Positions 6,765-10,040 of a stretch of DNA of 10,040 bases are shown here, piece after piece. The position numbers and the translations under genes are program-made. How positions within the stretch are numbered: the first letter of the stretch is position 1; the number at the start of each line of letters is the position of its first letter. The stretch comes from JBDLSY01 sp043777895 (GTDB lineage Bacteria > Pseudomonadota > Gammaproteobacteria > Burkholderiales > Burkholderiaceae_C), in NCBI GenBank assembly GCA_043777895.1, contig JAYWHD010000068.1, positions 1-10,040 on the forward strand, given 5' to 3'. A model generated the notes under the pieces. The model did not search any database. It was not told the origin of the DNA and worked only from the letters and a program-made list of their open reading frames with translations.

Positions 6765-7106
6765 ATGTTTGATATTAAAGACAAAACCAGCGCAGGCATT
6801 AACTGTGCTAGATTGTCTGCCGTACTAGTACAGAAGTCAGTACTTCGCTATACGCCTGCTGGGGTTGCAGTAATGACCTTAAACTTAGAGCATAATAGCC
6901 AAATACAGCAAGCAAACTCGCTTAGAGCCGTTCAGTTTAGTATAGAAGCAACCGCACTAGACGCTATTGCATTGATTTCTAATAAGCTAAATATAGGTAA
7001 TGTTTATACCTTTGAAGGTTTTTGGGCACCCGCTCACTACCGTACTCAAAGGCTAACGTTTCACATTTTAGCACTGGCAGATTCATTTAATACTATTGAT
7101 AAATAA
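6765..7106 (+). CDS. priB: Primosomal replication protein PriB
   Basis: PriB is a small OB-fold single-stranded-DNA-binding protein that helps PriA reload DnaB at stalled forks. The reading frame (113 residues from the ATG at 6765) shows the family pattern: a short N-terminus then NCARLSAVLVQKSVLRYTPA, GVAVMTLNLEHNS, RAVQFSIEATALDAIAL and VYTFEGFWAPAHYRTQRLTFHI. Its place between rpsF and rpsR is diagnostic in beta- and gammaproteobacteria. The frame is open back to a TTG at 6747, but the ATG is preferred because the TTG only adds MSRLCR; a weak GTAGG at 6751-6755 lies 9 nt before the ATG. The protein is diverged but no key region looks missing. The spacer to rpsF is 49 bp. Confidence 0.88.
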   Translation: MFDIKDKTSAGINCARLSAVLVQKSVLRYTPAGVAVMTLNLEHNSQIQQANSLRAVQFSIEATALDAIALISNKLNIGNVYTFEGFWAPAHYRTQRLTFHILALADSFNTIDK

Positions 7107-7164
7107 TGAGTATATCAAAATATTAAAACACTAACATTCATGTATTAAAAGGTAATTAATAATC

Positions 7165-7440
7165 ATGGCTTTTCCAAAACGTAAATTTGATCCAAAAAAC
7201 AAACGTCCCAAACAAGATACATTGTTTAAACGCCGTCGCTTTTGTCGTTTCACAGTAGCAGGTGTAGAACAAATAGACTACAAAGATATTGATACACTCC
7301 GTGAGTTTATTACAGAGCAAGGTAAAATTATTCCTGCACGTTTAACAGGAACTAAAGCCAAGTATCAACGTCAAGTGACCGAGTGCATCAAGCGTGCACG
7401 TCAGTTGGCTTTGTTGCCTTATACCGATTCTCACCAATAA
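7165..7440 (+). CDS. rpsR: 30S ribosomal protein S18
   Basis: S18 pairs with S6 on the 30S platform. The conserved core is clear: FKRRRFCRFTVAGVEQIDYK, then TLREFITEQGKIIPARLTGT and YQRQVTECIKRARQLALLPY. At 91 residues it is longer than the roughly 75-residue E. coli form because of a lysine-rich N-terminal extension (about residues 1-20) and a few C-terminal residues. The start ATG is preceded by AAAAGG (7147-7152) at a rather long 12-nt spacing. It lies 58 bp after priB and 13 bp before rplI. Confidence 0.98.
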   Translation: MAFPKRKFDPKNKRPKQDTLFKRRRFCRFTVAGVEQIDYKDIDTLREFITEQGKIIPARLTGTKAKYQRQVTECIKRARQLALLPYTDSHQ

Positions 7441-7453
7441 TTAGGAGCAAACC

Positions 7454-7906
7454 ATGCAAATTATTCTGCTTGAAAAAGTTGTGAACCTTGGCATTTTAGG
7501 CGAAGTAGTCCGCGTTAAAGACGGTTACGCACGTAACTTTTTAATTCCACAAGGCAAAGCAAAACGTGCAACTAAATCATCGTTAGCTGATTTTGAAGTA
7601 CGCCGCACCGAATTAGAAGCAGTACAAAGCGATAAGCTAGCAGTAGCAGTGGCGGTTGGTGAGCGTCTAAATGGTTTAACTATACACATTGCATCTAAAA
7701 GTGGTGTTGATGGTCGATTATTCGGCTCAATCACTAACCATGATATTGCCGAAGCCTTGACTAAACAAGGATTTACAGTCCACAAATCACAAGTACGTAT
7801 GCCAAACGGCCCACTCAAACTACTAGGTGACCATGCAGTAAAAATCGCTTTACACACCGATGTAGTAGTAGACAACACGGTTACAGTCGTTAGCGAAGCA
7901 GCCTAA
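7454..7906 (+). CDS. rplI: 50S ribosomal protein L9
   Basis: L9 binds 23S rRNA with its N-terminal domain and projects from the 50S subunit through a long helix. The 150 residues have the standard length and layout. The N-terminal signature MQIILLEKVVNLGILGEVV is followed by VKDGYARNFLIPQGKA, a connecting helix around 45-75, and the C-terminal domain with SKSGVDGRLFGSITNHDIAEAL. AGGAG at 7443-7447 is 6 nt from the ATG. It is the last gene of the operon, followed by an intrinsic terminator; dnaB, the usual next gene in many relatives, does not follow. Confidence 0.98.
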   Translation: MQIILLEKVVNLGILGEVVRVKDGYARNFLIPQGKAKRATKSSLADFEVRRTELEAVQSDKLAVAVAVGERLNGLTIHIASKSGVDGRLFGSITNHDIAEALTKQGFTVHKSQVRMPNGPLKLLGDHAVKIALHTDVVVDNTVTVVSEAA

Positions 7907-7936
7907 ATACTGTAAATTAAACGTTAATTTTTTAAT

Positions 7937-7973
7937 AAAAGCGGTTTACTATCAATTAGTAGCCGCTTTTTTA
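7937..7973 (+). terminator. Intrinsic terminator of the rpsF operon
   Basis: AAAAGCGG (7937-7944) pairs with CCGCTTTT (7963-7970). An inner TACTA/TAGTA stem lies around a 5-nt loop, with a small TT/G bulge between the two stems. A T run follows. It starts 31 bp after the rplI stop. Confidence 0.88.
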
Positions 7974-8180
7974 TTAGAAAAAATAGTTTATGTTCGGCAG
8001 GTTCAATTTTAAAAATTAGTCATGTAACTGTGTAGAATTATTTAGAAAAAATCTAATAATTAAAACATTTGTATTGACACAACTCGGTAAAGAAACAAGC
8101 TTAACTAATTACATCATCTAAAAAATTAAAATTAAAATTAAAATTTAATATTAGCTTATACTTAATATAAAGTGTACATA
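7974..8180. other. Gene-free AT-rich spacer after the rpsF operon
   Basis: No coding frame with recognisable content was found on either strand. It contains a TTGACA at 8074-8079 without a well-placed -10 box, and the hexamer repeat at 8122-8145. With the relics that follow, the stretch without an intact recognised gene runs to 8866. Confidence 0.6.
8122..8145. repeat. Four tandem AAAATT hexamers
   Basis: Four exact AAAATT units run without interruption. On the minus strand they read as an alternating Asn-Phe run in an open frame that has no other sign of being a gene. Confidence 0.85.
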
Positions 8181-8276
8181 GGAGCGTGGGAGAGTGGTTT
8201 TTAGTGTTTGTATCTATGTTTGATTTTTTAATAACGACAATTTCTAATCTATTCTGCGGTTCAAATCCGTCAACCA
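8181..8276 (+). pseudogene. Decayed tRNA-Ser-like sequence
   Basis: The 5' end GGAGCGTGGGAGAGTGGTT closely resembles the acceptor and D-arm of bacterial tRNA-Ser. The 3' part CTGCGGTTCAAATCCGTC with AACCA has the TTCAAAT T-loop and a partly paired T-stem. The 96-nt span suits a class II tRNA. The middle is AT-rich with no convincing anticodon stem, and the 3' acceptor strand does not pair with the 5' strand, so it cannot be a working tRNA. It may be a remnant of a tRNA gene or of an element that carried a tRNA end. Chance similarity cannot be ruled out. Confidence 0.35.
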
Positions 8277-8291
8277 AGAAAGGATCATTCA

Positions 8292-8413
8292 TGATCACAT
8301 TTAATTTAAGAGAAATAGTTAAATATTTTGAATTATTTTTATCTTTTTGGGTAACAAAGGCTACTTTTCTTGTGCTGGGCTTATGGTTACTTCCCCCACG
8401 GCCCTATGTATAA
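8292..8413 (+). CDS. Short hydrophobic ORF, possible signal peptidase N-terminal remnant
   Basis: This 40-codon frame starts with ATG 7 nt after AAAGGA (8279-8284), a good ribosome binding site. Its product begins MITFNLREIVKYFELFLSF and continues into a single hydrophobic stretch ending LVLGLWLLPPRPYV, so it would be a one-helix membrane peptide. The pattern of a short cytoplasmic start, one helix and a following PR is reminiscent of the first anchor of LepB-type signal peptidases, and a LepB C-terminal relic lies 55 bp downstream. It may therefore be the surviving 5' end of that gene with its middle deleted. It could equally be an independent small protein or a chance frame. The GTG at 8186 would extend the frame through the tRNA-like region and is not favoured. 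Confidence 0.3.
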
Positions 8414-8468
8414 ATGAGGGTGAAAAAAAGACAACTCACCATTACGGTTCATCTTTTTTATCTTTTAA

Positions 8469-8757
8469 GTTGTTAATTGCCAGTTTGCAACGCGGCTTTA
8501 TGAAAGTTTAGAGATTACTAAAGAATCAATGTATCAATTTGCAAATAATCGCACTAAACCAACACAAAAATTTGATGTAATAGTTAAACTTAGGCATCTA
8601 TTTGGGCTTAGGGATAACCGTGATAGCTCAAAAGACAGTCAAATATTAGGGGCAAATTCCAGAAAATCATATCGTTGGAACAGTCATATTTGTATATGAA
8701 CCATTCCAAATATCAATAGATAACGTTTACATCAAAGCTAGAGAATTAAAACGTTAA
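8469..8757 (+). pseudogene. C-terminal relic of a type I signal peptidase (LepB/S26), frameshifted
   Basis: Reading from 8469 gives ATRLYESLEITKESMY and later VIVKLRHLFGLRDNRDSSKD. The DNRDSSKDS at 8613-8639 matches the box E motif GDNRDNSxDS that ends the catalytic domain of type I signal peptidases. After ILG the frame is lost. Moving to the next frame at the GGGG run (8649-8652) continues the family pattern: QIPENHIVGTVIFVYEP, ending with a stop at 8755-8757. This matches the PEENIVG-type sequence that follows box E. The glycine before DNRD is replaced by arginine. The parts carrying the catalytic serine (SGSM box) and lysine are absent upstream, and the frame opens after a stop at 8466-8468 with no suitable start. 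It is best read as a gene fragment. The frameshift alone could be a homopolymer sequencing error, but the missing catalytic part could not. Confidence 0.6.
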
Positions 8758-8866
8758 AATAGTAAAATACTGAAATCGCTATCCTGATTTTTTAATTTTT
8801 ATAAAAATCGATTGTTTCAAATATTAAAATTCACAAAACCAACCTTACTATAAAATCATTTATACT

Positions 8867-9382
8867 ATGTTTACTACAAAAATCAAACTCTCCTTACGCC
8901 TTATTAGTTTAATCCTCTTAACTAGTTTATGCCAAGTACACGCCCAAATAACTTGTCTAGCTGATTTCTCATTACTTAGTAAAAATGAGCTTGCAATAGA
9001 AATCATTGAAAAGCCTGACGGTTTCTTTGATGCTTCAATCAACGGAGTTGTCACAAATTCTGGCGATAAAGTCGAAGATGAAACTATCCGCCCTGGATTA
9101 AATTTTAGTGCTGACCCATACAGCGAAGAGTTCAAGCTATTTAACTCTGCGGAGCGTTCACTAATACACATTCAAGCCGTGCTAACAGAGCCAATTACTA
9201 GTCGTTTCCTTAACCTTTCGCTGTCTCCATTAGATGTGCAGCGTATCAAAACATTTAACCTTAACGGCAAAACTGATAAAACTGATAAATTTGGCGGACA
9301 AGTTCTACTTGAATTACGTGACCATTCCGATGTATTACTCGGAAGGCTAGTTCGTAATATACTTCTAGTTTCGTGTCAATAG
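8867..9382 (+). CDS. Unrecognised exported protein
   Basis: I do not recognise a family for this 171-residue protein. It starts with a clear type I signal peptide: basic MFTTKIKLSLR, a hydrophobic core (about 11-22) and a probable cleavage site after VHA (A26-Q27). Neither C22 nor C30 sits in a lipobox, so it should be a soluble periplasmic or secreted protein. The mature part of about 145 residues has cysteines at C30 and C170, near its two ends, which could form a disulfide. It looks beta-rich, with alternating hydrophobic strands such as GGQVLLELRDHSDVLLGRLV. A small internal repeat encodes KTDKTDK (135-141). No Shine-Dalgarno sequence precedes the ATG; TATAAA lies at 8849-8854, so a very short leader is possible. 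The start is chosen because it completes the signal peptide. Confidence 0.75.
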   Translation: MFTTKIKLSLRLISLILLTSLCQVHAQITCLADFSLLSKNELAIEIIEKPDGFFDASINGVVTNSGDKVEDETIRPGLNFSADPYSEEFKLFNSAERSLIHIQAVLTEPITSRFLNLSLSPLDVQRIKTFNLNGKTDKTDKFGGQVLLELRDHSDVLLGRLVRNILLVSCQ

Positions 9383-9419
9383 CCTAAAAATAAGCAACTA
9401 TGTAAAAACTGCTAGACTT

Positions 9420-9468
9420 GCGTAAAAAGAACGCAGTGTCAATTAATTTTACGCTGTATTTATTTTTT
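9420..9468 (+). terminator. Candidate weak terminator after the exported-protein gene
   Basis: GCGTAAAA (9420-9427) and TTTTACGC (9447-9454) form an 8-bp inverted repeat with a 19-nt loop, followed by a T-rich stretch up to 9468. A shorter competing stem, GCGT/ACGC, exists at 9420-9434. The stem is weak and the T run is interrupted. Confidence 0.35.
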
Positions 9469-9487
9469 ACCTTTTAAGGATATTTTT

Positions 9488-10040
9488 ATGTATTCAGATA
9501 AAGAACTATCTGCGGCAGTAGAAGCAGGTATATTTACCGATGATTCTGCATCACAGTTCCGTGCTTTTACGTCAAAAGAACACAGCATAGTATCAGATAG
9601 TGAAGAACAATTTCGTTTAGTAACTGGGTTCAATGATATTTTTGTAGTCATTGCTTGTCTTTTACTATTAATTTCTATAGCTTGGTTAGGTGGCGGTTTT
9701 TTTGGATCACTGGCTGTAACAGCCGCTTCTTGGGGCTTAGCCGAGATTTTTGTACGTAAAAGGAAAATGGCATTGCCTGCCATAGTCTTATTTGTAACTT
9801 TTATAAACGGTGTTGGCTTTTTCGTGGCTTTTTTATTTTATAAAGCTGGAACTAATCCAAGTAATCCAAGTATATTAGCATTGCTTACTATTGGTTTATC
9901 AACCGCATTAGCAGCACGCCTTCATTGGCTGCGATTTGCAGTCCCAATTACAGTGGCAGTCGCAATAGGGTCAGTTGTTGGGTGTATTATTGCGATGTTT
10001 ATGTCACAGTTCCCTAATATTAAACAGTGGTCTTACGCAT
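9488..10040 (+). CDS. Multi-spanning membrane protein of unknown function (partial, runs off right edge)
   Basis: The frame is open from the ATG at 9488 to the window end, 184 codons. TAAGGA at 9475-9480 with 7 nt spacing supports the start. Residues 1-50 are soluble and polar, starting MYSDKELSAAVEAGIFTDD and ending EEQFRLVTGFND. At least five hydrophobic segments follow (about 51-66, 70-89, 97-118, 128-143 and 150-174). The layout of a soluble helical start followed by many short helices recalls DUF2157-like predicted membrane proteins, but I cannot assign the family with certainty. Lysines and arginines at 90-93 (RKRK) suggest that this loop faces the cytoplasm. Substrate and role are unknown. 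It follows the exported-protein gene by 105 bp on the same strand, but a possible weak terminator lies between them. Confidence 0.8.
   Translation, partial: MYSDKELSAAVEAGIFTDDSASQFRAFTSKEHSIVSDSEEQFRLVTGFNDIFVVIACLLLLISIAWLGGGFFGSLAVTAASWGLAEIFVRKRKMALPAIVLFVTFINGVGFFVAFLFYKAGTNPSNPSILALLTIGLSTALAARLHWLRFAVPITVAVAIGSVVGCIIAMFMSQFPNIKQWSYA

Noticed and set aside
8074..8079. TTGACA as the -35 box of a promoter
   Set aside because: At 16-18 bp spacing the -10 position reads AAGCTT or similar, which is not a usable -10 box.
8101..8298. Minus-strand 65-codon frame
   Set aside because: Its C-terminal Asn-Phe run is simply the AAAATT repeat, and the rest overlaps the tRNA-like remnant with no protein-like features.
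8529..8699. Short frame read as a helix-turn-helix protein
   Set aside because: The residues after it fit signal peptidase box E and its continuation in the next frame far better than a DNA-binding domain.
9460..9783. Minus-strand 107-codon frame
   Set aside because: It is antisense to the membrane protein, which has a good ribosome binding site and a coherent transmembrane pattern.

Overview
The window looks like chromosomal DNA from an AT-rich gammaproteobacterium. The evidence is a rpsF-priB-rpsR-rplI cluster (priB inside the ribosomal operon is a beta/gammaproteobacterial trait), a divergent rsmD/ftsY pair, and a close relative of E. coli Kbp (YgaU). A finer placement, such as the sulfur-oxidising Thiotrichales, would only be a guess from base composition and the many short intergenic tandem repeats.

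Layout. Positions 1-3653 are all on the minus strand: lspA (signal peptidase II), then a 751-residue single-chain restriction-modification enzyme, then the 5' part of coaBC (coenzyme A synthesis), which runs off the left edge. From 3945 the plus strand carries kbp, convergent with rsmD on the minus strand. rsmD is divergent from ftsY with only 21 bp between the start codons. A likely sigma70 promoter and a leader hairpin precede the ribosomal operon rpsF-priB-rpsR-rplI, which ends in a clear intrinsic terminator. The next roughly 0.9 kb (7974-8866) holds no intact recognised gene. It holds a short A/T repeat, a decayed tRNA-Ser-like sequence, a short hydrophobic ORF with a good ribosome binding site, and a frameshifted C-terminal piece of a type I signal peptidase (LepB/S26 family). 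The right end has an unrecognised exported protein and a multi-spanning membrane protein cut by the window edge.

How it fits together. Most genes are conserved housekeeping genes for coenzyme A, lipoprotein maturation, rRNA methylation, SRP receptor function, translation and replication restart. The accessory part is the restriction-modification gene between lspA and coaBC and the relic region after rplI. The least expected observations are the signal peptidase relic beside a tRNA-like remnant, and a series of small tandem arrays with different unit lengths (6, 7, 10, 11 and 14 nt), nearly all of them in gene-free spacers.

I saw no clearly new multi-gene system. The best candidates for a second look are the one-protein restriction-modification enzyme, the relic region and the intergenic repeat habit.
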